A stretch of 9,641 nucleotides of DNA from NCBI GenBank assembly GCA_003693905.1, contig RFLL01000240.1:1-9641 (forward strand). The letters are read 5' to 3'. The DNA comes from Alphaproteobacteria bacterium (GTDB lineage Bacteria; Pseudomonadota; Alphaproteobacteria; Kiloniellales; J153). The notes under the pieces were generated by a model, which did not search any database, was not told where the DNA came from, and saw only the letters and a list, made by a program, of their open reading frames with translations. A program made the translations under genes and the position numbers. Shown piece by piece: positions 1 to 6,518 of this stretch (the stretch's first letter is position 1; the number at the start of each line of letters is the position of its first letter).

Positions 1-1439
1 CGGCGGACCAGATAGGCGAGCAGATCCTCGTGACTGCCGACCGGGGCATAGACGCGCACCGGCAGATCGAGGTTGTCCGCGCCCACGACCTGGGCATAGA
101 GCGCCTCGCCCATGCCGTGCAGACGCTGAAATTCGAAATCGCGGCGCCCACCCGCCATTTCCACCACCGCCGCCACCGTGTGGGCGTTGTGGGTGGCGAA
201 CTGGGGATAGAAGGCCGCCGGATCCGCGAACAGGCGTTTGGCACAAGCAAGATAGCAGACGTCGGTCGAGACCTTGCGCGTGAACACCGGATACCCGGAC
301 AGACCGTTGACCTGGGCCAGCTTGATTTCGGTGTCCCAGTAGGCACCCTTGACCAGACGGACCATCAGACGACGCCCGGTGCGCCGTGCCAGATCGGCCA
401 GCCAGTCGATCACGAACGGCGCCCGCTTCATGTAGGCCTGCACGGCCAGGCCGAAGCCCTGCCAGCCGGCAAGGTCGGGGTCGCCGGCCACGGCCTCGAT
501 CACGTCGAGCGAAAGGTCGAGGCGGTCGGCCTCTTCGGCATCGACGGTAAGGCCGATATCGACCGCCCTGGCATCAAGCGCCAGCGCCTTGAGCCGCGGC
601 ACCAGCTCGGCCATGACCCGGTGACGCTGGGCAAACTCGTAGCGCGGATGCAGGGCCGACAGCTTGACCGAAATGCCGGGTGACTCGATCGGGCCGCGCC
701 CGGCCGCGGCCTTGCCGATGGCCGCAATCGCGGCGCGGTAGGCCTCGAAATAGCGGCTCGCATCGGCCATCGTGCGCGCCGCCTCGCCCAGCATGTCGTA
801 GGAATAGCGATAGCCGCGCCGTTCCTCGGCGCGCGCGCGCGCCAGCGCCTCCTCGATGGTCCGGCCCATCACGAACTGGCGGCCGAGAATCCGCATCGCC
901 TGGGTAATGGCGCCGCGAATGACCGGCTCGCCGCTGGACTGGATCAGCCGTCGCAGAGTGCCGGTCAGATCACGGCGCATACCCTCGTCGAGGCGCACCA
1001 CCCGCCCGGTCAACATCAGCGCCCAAGTCGAAGCATTGACGAATACCGAATCGCTGTGCCCGAGGTGCGCCTGCCAGTCGGCGGTGGCGATCTTGTCCTT
1101 GATGAGCTTGTCCACGGTCTGGGCATCGGGGACCCGCAGCAGGGCTTCGGCCAGGCACATGAGCACGACACCTTCCTTGGTCGACAGGCCGAATTCATGC
1201 AGGAACGCGTCGATTCCACCCTGGCCGATGCGCGCGGCGCGAACCTTGACCACGAGGTCGCGGGCACGCGCCGCGATCCGATCAAGGGCTTCGGGCGGCA
1301 ACTGCGCCTGATCGGCCAGCCAGTGAACAATCCGGGTTTCGTCGGCGCGGATGTTGTCACGAATCGCCTGACGCAACGGCGGGACGTCGGCAAGAGCAGG
1401 ATCGACGATCATCGCGAAGGCACCTTCCGTTTGAGGCAT
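1..1439 (-). CDS. putA: Bifunctional proline dehydrogenase / glutamate-semialdehyde dehydrogenase PutA, N-terminal part (3' end beyond window)
   Basis: PutA oxidises proline to glutamate in two steps: an FAD proline dehydrogenase (PRODH) that passes electrons to quinone, and an NAD-dependent aldehyde dehydrogenase. About 480 codons are visible and cover the arm and the PRODH barrel. Visible PRODH motifs are VKLSALHPRYE, RLVKGAYWDTEIKLAQ (around residue 364), YPVFTRK, YPQFATHNAHT (around 415) and VRVYAPVGSHEDLLAYLVRR (461-480). The window cuts at the Arg pair that in E. coli PutA (Arg555/556) binds the substrate carboxylate. The roughly 77-residue offset from E. coli numbering, and a start directly before the arm, show that the ribbon-helix-helix DNA-binding domain is absent, so this PutA should not repress its own gene. 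The aldehyde dehydrogenase half lies off the left edge and is inferred. The ATG at 1439 gives the longest form. An in-frame ATG at 1412 is preceded by GGAAGG and may be the real start. The 254-base gap to the divergent thioesterase holds no clear promoter or operator. Confidence 0.95.
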   Translation of the reverse strand, partial: MPQTEGAFAMIVDPALADVPPLRQAIRDNIRADETRIVHWLADQAQLPPEALDRIAARARDLVVKVRAARIGQGGIDAFLHEFGLSTKEGVVLMCLAEALLRVPDAQTVDKLIKDKIATADWQAHLGHSDSVFVNASTWALMLTGRVVRLDEGMRRDLTGTLRRLIQSSGEPVIRGAITQAMRILGRQFVMGRTIEEALARARAEERRGYRYSYDMLGEAARTMADASRYFEAYRAAIAAIGKAAAGRGPIESPGISVKLSALHPRYEFAQRHRVMAELVPRLKALALDARAVDIGLTVDAEEADRLDLSLDVIEAVAGDPDLAGWQGFGLAVQAYMKRAPFVIDWLADLARRTGRRLMVRLVKGAYWDTEIKLAQVNGLSGYPVFTRKVSTDVCYLACAKRLFADPAAFYPQFATHNAHTVAAVVEMAGGRRDFEFQRLHGMGEALYAQVVGADNLDLPVRVYAPVGSHEDLLAYLVR

Positions 1440-1693
1440 AGGGGTATCCCGGGAATGCGGTCATCCATCGGGCGGTCCGGACAGGCTGATCGGAGCGACA
1501 CGACACTGCGGTACGGTCCGTTTCGCCCCGAGCGGGCCGGGACTTTAGCCCATGCCGAGGCGCAGGAAAATTCCGTCCGTGCAATCCTGTTGTAATTCTC
1601 CGCCCGCGTACGTGTACCCGCGGCCCGCCCCCTGCCGCCGGAGGCGGTTTCGCGTCTGGACAGGTCGCTTTTCCTGCGGCAGGCTCGCGCCCC

Positions 1694-2092
1694 ATGCTCG
1701 CTCACGTCCATCACGGCCCGTTCGCAACGCTGGTCGGATACGAACTGACCGCCTGGCATACCGACGAGGCGACCGTCGCCCTGAGCGTCACGGACCGGCA
1801 CATCAATCGCAGCGGGGTCGTCCACGGCGGCGTCATCGCCACCCTGATCGACACCGCCTGCGGCTTTGCCGGATGCTATCGCCCACCGCCGCAGGAGGGG
1901 CGCCGGGCGATGACCCTGGCGTTGACGACGCAGTTCATCGCCCCCGCCGTCGCGGGGATGCGGATCACGGCCCACGCGCGGCGCACCGGCGGCGGCCGGC
2001 AGATCTTCTTTGCCAGTTGCGAGGTCCGCGATCAGGACGGCCGTCTGATCGCCAGCGGCGAAGGCACCTTCCGTTACCGGCGCGAAGCGTAA
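1694..2092 (+). CDS. PaaI-family hotdog-fold acyl-CoA thioesterase
   Basis: This 132-residue protein has the signature of the PaaI/YbgC-like hotdog thioesterases, which hydrolyse acyl- or aryl-CoA thioesters in the cytoplasm, usually as tetramers. The segment NRSGVVHGGVIATLIDTACG (residues 38-57) contains the conserved Asn, the His-Gly-Gly of the oxyanion region (44-46) and the putative catalytic Asp53 on the central helix. The C-terminal strands (TLALTTQFIAPA, then GRQIFFASCEVRDQDGRLIA) complete the usual fold, and the length is normal for the family. The ATG at 1694 has only a weak GGCAGG ribosome site about 11 bases upstream. It is divergent from putA and convergent with the PAS_5 gene, whose 3' end it overlaps by 19 bases. 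The substrate cannot be read from the sequence. A phenylacetate-pathway role is not supported, since no paa genes are near. Confidence 0.9.
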   Translation: MLAHVHHGPFATLVGYELTAWHTDEATVALSVTDRHINRSGVVHGGVIATLIDTACGFAGCYRPPPQEGRRAMTLALTTQFIAPAVAGMRITAHARRTGGGRQIFFASCEVRDQDGRLIASGEGTFRYRREA

Positions 2093-2565
2093 GGGTGCGC
2101 CCCTTCCTGGCAGCGGTGGGGTGACACCAGCAGCATGTCGACCCCCTGCCCGTTCTGGGTCATCGGCAGGACCAGACGCAAGAATGCATACAGACGGCGC
2201 TCAAGCTCGCCGCACACGTAATGGCATACCGGCGCGCCGCCATCGACGCATTCCTGATAGTGCCGGGTGACCAGCGCCCCGAATTCGCGATCCTCGTAAT
2301 CCGCCGTCGTCCGCCCCGTCATGTCGCGGCCGTAGGGGCTGGCCCATTCGCTGCCGTACAGGCGGAAGCGGAATGTCCCCGGCGCCACCACGTCGACCAG
2401 ATGCACCAAGCCGAGGTGCTCGCGCAGATCGGTCGGATCTATGTCGACGCGCCGCGGCAACGCGTTGCCGTCGCATTTCTCCGTCCAATAGGCGAGAAGC
2501 CGCGCCAACCGCGGCACGTTCATATCATCAAGGGGAATGCGGTATTCCTCAATCAGACGGAACAT
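2074..2565 (-). CDS. PAS_5 domain protein (PF07310-like)
   Basis: This 163-residue protein resembles the PAS_5 family (formerly DUF1457), common in alphaproteobacteria: a single PAS-like domain with no output domain. Recognisable parts are a helical start (LARLLAYWTEKCDG, 20-33), LPRRVDIDPTDLREHLG (36-52), the strand pair LVHLVDVVAPGTFRFRLYGS (53-72), the GRDMTGR turn (79-85) and a last strand near LYAFLRLVLPMT (125-136). There is no signal peptide or membrane segment, so it is probably cytoplasmic. Function in this family is generally unknown; ligand or redox sensing is only inferred from the PAS fold. The ATG at 2565 has no visible Shine-Dalgarno; an in-frame ATG at 2523 (residue 15) is an alternative but would remove little of the domain. 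The stop codon lies inside the end of the convergent thioesterase gene. Transcription probably starts in the AT-rich stretch just upstream. Confidence 0.85.
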   Translation of the reverse strand: MFRLIEEYRIPLDDMNVPRLARLLAYWTEKCDGNALPRRVDIDPTDLREHLGLVHLVDVVAPGTFRFRLYGSEWASPYGRDMTGRTTADYEDREFGALVTRHYQECVDGGAPVCHYVCGELERRLYAFLRLVLPMTQNGQGVDMLLVSPHRCQEGAHPYASRR

Positions 2566-2609
2566 GTCGGCATTGATACAAATTCATGATCGAATATTTG
2601 GAGAACGCA

Positions 2610-2647
2610 ATTATATACATTATAGAGAGAGAGGTCTTTTTGAAATC
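2610..2647 (-). promoter_or_regulatory. Predicted promoter of the PAS_5 gene with tandem TATAAT boxes
   Basis: In an AT-rich stretch unlike the rest of the window, the minus strand reads TATAAT at 2624-2619 and again TATAAT at 2615-2610, so two perfect -10 hexamers lie 9 bases apart. The possible -35 elements are poor: GATTTC at 2647-2642 is 17 bases before the first box and TTTCAA at 2645-2640 is 15 bases before it. A start near 2600 would give a leader of roughly 35-40 bases before the ATG at 2565. Which of the two boxes is used cannot be told from the sequence. Confidence 0.5.
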
Positions 2648-2675
2648 CTGATCGCACGGAAGATTTACTGCATCG

Positions 2676-2690
2676 TTGCCGGAAAGGCAA
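2676..2690 (-). terminator. Small hairpin downstream of thiE
   Basis: A perfect 5-base stem (TTGCC / GGCAA) with a 5-base loop starts 11 bases after the thiE stop codon. No run of T follows on the minus strand, so it is not a classic intrinsic terminator. It could mark the 3' end of thiE mRNA or be coincidental. Confidence 0.25.
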
Positions 2691-2700
2691 TTGCTAGACT

Positions 2701-3366
2701 TTAATCCACTTGGCGTCCCTTTACCGCTGTAATTTCAGCGCGTAAGGCACGGGCTGCCCGGCAGGGGTCGGGGGCGGCACAGATGGCCGACACGACGGCT
2801 ACGCCGTCGGCGCCGTTCACAATTGCGTGAGCGGCATTGGTGCGATTGATTCCCCCAATCGCCACAACCGGCAATGGAATCATCCGGCTGAGCGCCCGCA
2901 GCCCGTCGAGGCCGATCGCCGGACCGGCATCGGGCTTGGTGGCGGTCGGGAACACCGAGCCGACGCCGGCGTAATCGGCCACTGCGGGATCGACGCGAGC
3001 CGCCTCCTCGGGGGTCCCGGCGGATACGCCGATGATCCGATCCGGCCCCAGAGCGGCGCGCGCGGCAACCGGATCGCGGTCGTCCTGACCCAGATGGACG
3101 CCATCGGCATCGACGGCCAGCGCCACCTCGATGCGATCGTTGATGATGAATGCCACCGCATGCGACCGCACGATGGGAATCAGGCGCCGGGCGAGATCGA
3201 TCATCGGCGCATCGGGCAGCGCTTTTTCGCGCAGCTGGACCATCGTCACGCCACCGGCGACCGCCGCCCGCACCACATCTTCCACGGGCCGGCCGCGGGT
3301 ATCGGCACTGCCGACGACCAGATACAGCGTCGGATCGAACGGGCGCCGTCGGTTCTGTCGATTCAT
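2701..3366 (-). CDS. thiE: Thiamine-phosphate synthase ThiE
   Basis: ThiE couples the hydroxymethylpyrimidine diphosphate and thiazole phosphate halves to make thiamine monophosphate in the cytoplasm. The 221-residue product has the family motifs in order along a TIM barrel: QLREK (44-48), IINDR (74-78), HLGQDD (91-96) with the metal-binding Asp, GVS (113-115), GVGSVFPTATKPDAGPAIG (134-152), VVAIGGIN (167-174) and VVSAI (191-195) for the phosphates. The length is normal. I chose the ATG at 3366 because GGAG lies about 8 bases upstream and homology begins just after it; the open frame runs on to 3579 without family resemblance and crosses into pyrE. The first ten residues are Arg/Asn-rich and probably disordered. 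It is divergent from pyrE, not with other thi genes, and no THI-box riboswitch is evident in the 118-base upstream gap. Confidence 0.95.
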   Translation of the reverse strand: MNRQNRRRPFDPTLYLVVGSADTRGRPVEDVVRAAVAGGVTMVQLREKALPDAPMIDLARRLIPIVRSHAVAFIINDRIEVALAVDADGVHLGQDDRDPVAARAALGPDRIIGVSAGTPEEAARVDPAVADYAGVGSVFPTATKPDAGPAIGLDGLRALSRMIPLPVVAIGGINRTNAAHAIVNGADGVAVVSAICAAPDPCRAARALRAEITAVKGRQVD

Positions 3367-3410
3367 CGAAGAAGCTCCAGGTTTGCAACGCCAAAGTGCA
3401 GACGGACCGA

Positions 3411-3465
3411 TTGCCAGTCCGCAGTCATGTCGATATCTGATATGTGTGATGACATCGAGCCGCAA
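3411..3465. promoter_or_regulatory. Overlapping opposed promoters for thiE and pyrE over a shared palindrome
   Basis: The plus strand reads TTGCCA (3411-3416), 17 bases, TATCTG (3434-3439), pointing to pyrE. The minus strand reads TTGCGG (3465-3460), 17 bases, TATCAG (3442-3437), pointing to thiE. The two -10 elements are the two halves of the palindrome ATATC-T-GATAT (3433-3443) and overlap by three bases, so one polymerase bound there would exclude the other. The -35 boxes match consensus moderately and the -10 boxes weakly. The 5-base inverted repeat CGGAC/GTCCG (3403-3407/3417-3421) overlaps the plus -35. Predicted from spacing and symmetry only. Confidence 0.4.
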
Positions 3466-3484
3466 GGAACCACAAGGAGGAGCG

Positions 3485-4177
3485 ATGGCCGCGACCGACG
3501 ATACTGCGCGCATGACGGCCAACACCCTGATCGACATCGAGGCGATCCTGTTCCGCCCCGACGATCCGTTCATTTTCACCTCGGGGCGCGCCAGCCCGGT
3601 CTATGTTGACTGCCGGCGGATCATCTCGTTCCCGGCCGAACGCCGGCGCCTGATGGACCTCGCCGTGGCGGCGATCGAACGCGACATCGGCCGCGCCCGC
3701 ATCGACGTCGTGGCCGGCGGCGAGACGGCCGGCATTCCGTTCGCCGCGTGGATTGCCGAGCGTCTCGACCTGCCGATGATCTATGTGCGCAAGAAGCCGA
3801 AGGGGTTCGGCCGCAATGCCCAGATCGAAGGCACGTTTGCCGAGGGCGCGCGCGTTCTCCTGGTCGAGGACCTGGCCACCGACGGCGGCTCGAAGCTGAC
3901 CTTCATCGATGCCATCCGCACCGCCGGCGGCATCGTCGAGGAGGTTTTCGTCGTCTTTCACTACGGCATCTTTCCACGCACCACGGCGTTGCTGAAGGAA
4001 CACGGCGTGCGCCTGCATGCGCTGGCGACGTGGTGGGACGTGATCGCGGCGGCCGAAGCGCGCGCCTATCTGCCGCCGCAGGGGCTGGCCACCGTGCGCG
4101 CCTTCCTCGAGGATCCCGAAACATGGTCGGCGGCTCACGGTGGCAAGACCAGCGCCGATCTCGCCGCCGGTCGCTGA
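3485..4177 (+). CDS. pyrE: Orotate phosphoribosyltransferase PyrE
   Basis: PyrE transfers the phosphoribosyl group from PRPP to orotate, giving OMP, in de novo pyrimidine synthesis. The 230-residue product shows FTSGRASPVYVDCRR (31-45), GGETAGIPFA (78-87), the flexible-loop segment VRKKPKGFGR (101-110) with its conserved Lys residues, and the PRPP-binding signature VLLVEDLATDGGSK (124-137). A strong AAGGAGG at 3474-3480 sits 4 bases before the ATG at 3485 and fixes the start; the in-frame ATG at 3512 has no such site. The final 20 residues look like a loose tail. No pyr partner genes are next to it. It is divergent from thiE, and its mRNA probably ends at the hairpin just past the stop, before the convergent kinase gene. 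Confidence 0.96.
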   Translation: MAATDDTARMTANTLIDIEAILFRPDDPFIFTSGRASPVYVDCRRIISFPAERRRLMDLAVAAIERDIGRARIDVVAGGETAGIPFAAWIAERLDLPMIYVRKKPKGFGRNAQIEGTFAEGARVLLVEDLATDGGSKLTFIDAIRTAGGIVEEVFVVFHYGIFPRTTALLKEHGVRLHALATWWDVIAAAEARAYLPPQGLATVRAFLEDPETWSAAHGGKTSADLAAGR

Positions 4178-4178
4178 G

Positions 4179-4196
4179 CGGCGCCTATACGCGCCG
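4179..4196. terminator. Hairpin between convergent pyrE and histidine kinase genes
   Basis: CGGCGC (4179-4184) pairs perfectly with GCGCCG (4191-4196) around a 6-base loop, two bases after the pyrE stop. The position between two convergent genes fits a bidirectional end-of-transcript structure, but no T tract follows on either side, so it is at best a weak or factor-dependent terminator. Confidence 0.35.
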
Positions 4197-4225
4197 ACCC
4201 GTCCGCCCAAGTTATCCAACGCGAC

Positions 4226-5605
4226 CTAACGCGGCAGGCGCACCTCGACCCGTAATCCGCCCTCACGGCGATTGGCGAGCGTCATGTCGCCGCCGTGGGC
4301 GCGAATGACGGTGCGGGCCACGGTCAGACCAAGGCCCGTGCCGCCGGTTTCCCGGCTGCGCGAATTTTCCAGCCGCCGGAAAGGCTTGAAAACCTCGTCA
4401 TGCAACGCCTCGGGAATGCCGGGGCCGTCGTCGTCGATGCGGATGAGAACCATGTCGGTGCGATCATCGAGAAAAATCCGCACCCGTTGCCCGTATCTGG
4501 CGGCATTTTCCACCACGTTGCTCAAGGCCCGGCGCAGCGCAGCCGGCTGGCACCAGAACGCGACCTGATCGGCGCCGGCCTCGAAGGATACCTCATAGCC
4601 GGCATCGCACATGTCATCGCTAACCCGTTGCAGCAGGGCGTGCAGATCGACCATGGCATGCGGCTCGCCGCTTGCCTCCTCGCGGGCAAAGGACAGGGCG
4701 GAGGTGACCATCTTCTCCATGTCCTCGAGATCGGCCAGCATCTTTCGTTTCTGCTCCTCGTCTTCCATGAACTCGGCGCGCAGCCGCAGGCGTGTAATCG
4801 GGGTCCCGAGATCGTGGGAAATAGCCGCGATCATCTGGGTCCGATCTTCGACGAAGCGACGGATGCGCGCCTGCATCTGGTTGAAGGCACGGGTTGCTTC
4901 GCGCACCTCGGCCGGCCCGCGTTCGGGCAAGGGCGGTGCCTTGACATCCATGCCGAGACGCCGGGCGGCGCGGGCGAAGATTCCCAGCGGCCGGGTCAGA
5001 TGATGGACGACGATCGCCGACAGGATCACGACCGCCAGCAGCATCACGGCCATGGAGAGCGCAAAGCGCAGCGACCAGAAGAATTGCGGCGGGGTGACCG
5101 GGGCGGCAAGATCGAGCCAGCTTCCATCGCGCATCCGGATCGATGCCAGCACCATCTCGCCGGAATCGCCGATCCTGTCCCCCCCCTCCGCACGCAGATG
5201 CTGCCGCCAGGGCGACGGCAGATCGTCATCGCCATCGATATGAAGCAGCCGGAAGTCGGGCTCGCCGTCGCGGCCGAGATGGTCAAGGAGTGCCTCGCGA
5301 AATACGTCCGTCTGCCAGCCGTTACCGGGCTTTGGCGCGATGGCGCCCTGCCGGCTCCAGGCCACATGGAGATCGGGATTGTCAGCCAGGGTGACGATCC
5401 GCTGGCGTTCGTCAGGAGACGCGCCTTGAACCAGGCGTTCGATGGTGGCGATGCGCTCGGCGATATGCTCCCCGCCTGTGAACATCAAGGCGTCGGCGCG
5501 ATCACTCAGATACAGAGCCATGCTGAGCGCATGCGACAGCGCCAGCCCGACGATCAGCACCAGCAGAGTCCGGGTTGCGATCGTATCAGGGAGCAGCGAT
5601 TTCAT
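4226..5605 (-). CDS. EnvZ-like membrane sensor histidine kinase
   Basis: This is a two-component sensor of the inner membrane. From the ATG at 5605 it has 459 residues: a first membrane span (about 13-33), a periplasmic sensor region of about 145 residues with no recognised fold, a second span (about 181-201), a HAMP linker (about 202-253), an H-box AAISHDLGTPITRLRLRAEF with phospho-acceptor His264, an N-box NVVENAARYG (363-372), the ATP-lid motifs DDDGPGIP (391-398) and FKPFRRLENSR (406-416), and GTGLGL (422-427). The H-box resembles EnvZ-type kinases, though the usual Arg/Lys after HDL is Gly (HDLGTP). Catalytic motifs are intact. The gene overlaps the end of the response regulator by 20 bases, typical of translational coupling; an upstream in-frame ATG at 5638 would add 11 residues that do not look like a membrane-protein start. 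The signal sensed is unknown; the divergent cluster suggests redox or metal stress in the periplasm. Confidence 0.93.
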   Translation of the reverse strand: MKSLLPDTIATRTLLVLIVGLALSHALSMALYLSDRADALMFTGGEHIAERIATIERLVQGASPDERQRIVTLADNPDLHVAWSRQGAIAPKPGNGWQTDVFREALLDHLGRDGEPDFRLLHIDGDDDLPSPWRQHLRAEGGDRIGDSGEMVLASIRMRDGSWLDLAAPVTPPQFFWSLRFALSMAVMLLAVVILSAIVVHHLTRPLGIFARAARRLGMDVKAPPLPERGPAEVREATRAFNQMQARIRRFVEDRTQMIAAISHDLGTPITRLRLRAEFMEDEEQKRKMLADLEDMEKMVTSALSFAREEASGEPHAMVDLHALLQRVSDDMCDAGYEVSFEAGADQVAFWCQPAALRRALSNVVENAARYGQRVRIFLDDRTDMVLIRIDDDGPGIPEALHDEVFKPFRRLENSRSRETGGTGLGLTVARTVIRAHGGDMTLANRREGGLRVEVRLPR

Positions 5606-6343
5606 CTTTCGTGACGCTCGGGGTGAACATGTAGCCACCGCCGCGAACCGTTTTTATCAGCTCCGGCTGCTTGGGATCCGCTTCGATCTTGCGACGCAAG
5701 CGACTGACCTGCATGTCGATGCTGCGATCGAACGGCGTTTCGCAGCGGCCATGGGTGAGATCGAGAAGCTGATCGCGGCTGAGGACCCGCCGGGGGTGTT
5801 CGGCAAAGGCGACGAGAAGGTCGAATTCGCCCGACGTCAGATCGACGACCAGTCCGGCGGGTGAGAAAAGGTGGCGCCGGGTGAGGTCGAGTTTCCAGCC
5901 CGCGAAGCCCAGCACGCCGGTGTGTCCTGCCGCAGGGTCTCCGGATGTGGTGGTGCCGTGCCGGGTACGACGCAGAACCGCCTTGATGCGAGCGAGAAGC
6001 TCGCGCGGGTTGAACGGTTTCGGAATATAGTCGTCCGCCCCCATTTCGAGACCGACGATCCGGTCGGTCTCCTCGCCCATGATCGTCAGCATGATCACCG
6101 GTATCTGCGAGCGGGTGCGCAGGTCCCGGCACAGGGAAAGACCGTCCTCGCCGGGCAGCATCAGGTCCAGGATGACGAGATCTATGTTCCAGTCGCCAAG
6201 GGCGCGGCGCATTTCCCTGCCGTCGGGGACGGCAGTAACCCGGTAGCCGTGTCTGCCCAGGAACCGCCCCAGGAGATCGGGATTTCACGGTCGTCGTCGA
6301 CGACCAGAACATGTCCCGTCGGTGCCGGAGTCACGACCGCCAT
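5586..6343 (-). pseudogene. OmpR-family response regulator, interrupted by a one-base frameshift in the receiver domain
   Basis: From the ATG at 6343 the frame encodes HVLVVDDDREI, the first strand and acidic pocket (Asp16-18) of a receiver, then runs off after 6281. From 6278 another frame gives DLLGRFLGRHGYRV and then an unbroken 208-codon stretch from an internal ATG at 6212. It holds the phospho-acceptor in DLVILDLMLP (Asp60 of the restored protein), the conserved Thr in VIMLT (87), Lys in IPKPF (109), and a winged-helix domain ending RSIDMQVSRLRRKIE and TVRGGGYMF. Adding one base at GAAATCCCGATC would join the halves into a normal 252-residue OmpR/PhoB-type regulator. If the shift is real, the product from 6212 lacks the acidic pocket and could not be phosphorylated normally. 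Everything else is intact, so a recent mutation or sequence error is likely. It is co-transcribed with the kinase and probably binds the GTAAC sites upstream. Confidence 0.85.
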
Positions 6344-6387
6344 GTGCGAAGTCTATGTCCGTCGCCTGCTGTTGGAACCCGGAAACT

Positions 6388-6405
6388 TGTAACGGAATGT
6401 AACGG
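6388..6405 (+). promoter_or_regulatory. Direct repeat TGTAACGG, predicted response-regulator binding site
   Basis: TGTAACGG occurs at 6388-6395 and again at 6398-6405, a 10-base period (GTAAC-N5-GTAAC). OmpR/CpxR-type regulators bind tandem half-sites about one helical turn apart; the known CpxR box is GTAAA-N5-GTAAA. The repeat starts 45 bases from the regulator's start codon, well placed for autoregulation. Binding is inferred from architecture only. Confidence 0.55.
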
Positions 6406-6425
6406 CCCCCGCCCCCCGTGACTAT

Positions 6426-6468
6426 CGGTTACCAACCGGCCCTGTGCGCGTGATCAAAGCGTTACCAA
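6426..6468 (-). promoter_or_regulatory. Inverted GTTACCAA elements upstream of the Met-rich/cytochrome/Rieske cluster
   Basis: GTTACCAA occurs at 6428-6435 and 6461-6468, 33 bases apart (about three helical turns). Its core is the reverse complement of the GTAAC in the direct repeat at 6388-6405, giving four cores in 80 bases. The first copy lies in a 13-base palindrome CGGTT-ACC-AACCG (6426-6438). The second lies just upstream of a weak -10-like TATCTT at 6476-6481, with no good -35, a layout typical of activator-dependent promoters. Function is inferred. Confidence 0.45.
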
Positions 6469-6518
6469 GGGTGCCTATCTTTCCCATGCAGTCAAAGGAT
6501 ATCGGAACAGGGAACCTC

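Noticed and set aside
30..683. Open frame of 217 codons on the plus strand
   Set aside because: It is antisense to the PRODH domain of putA, which is unmistakable on the minus strand.
1565..1574. GGAAAATTCC near-palindrome between putA and the thioesterase as an Lrp/PutR site
   Set aside because: Only the outer GGAA/TTCC arms are symmetric and it matches the Lrp consensus poorly; a single copy is not enough.
1635..1647. CCGCC-GGA-GGCGG hairpin followed by TTT as an intrinsic terminator
   Set aside because: It lies upstream of the thioesterase with no gene ending before it on that strand, and only three T follow. Short GC palindromes are expected by chance here.
3367..3579. N-terminal extension of thiE to a start at 3579
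   Set aside because: The extension has no ThiE similarity, would overlap pyrE and its ribosome site, and the ATG at 3366 has its own GGAG.
4295..5614. Long open frame of 439 codons on the plus strand
   Set aside because: It lies wholly antisense to the histidine kinase, whose motifs are intact; the His/Gln/Arg-rich product has no family resemblance. Such antisense frames are common in GC-rich DNA.
6276..6284. Programmed ribosomal frameshift in the response regulator
   Set aside because: No slippery heptamer, stimulatory hairpin or nearby stop typical of programmed sites is visible, and OmpR-family regulators are not known to use one. Mutation or sequence error is simpler.
5602..6312. Alternative 236-codon minus-strand frame over the response regulator
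   Set aside because: It reads as Arg/Pro/Ser-rich shadow sequence without receiver or winged-helix motifs.
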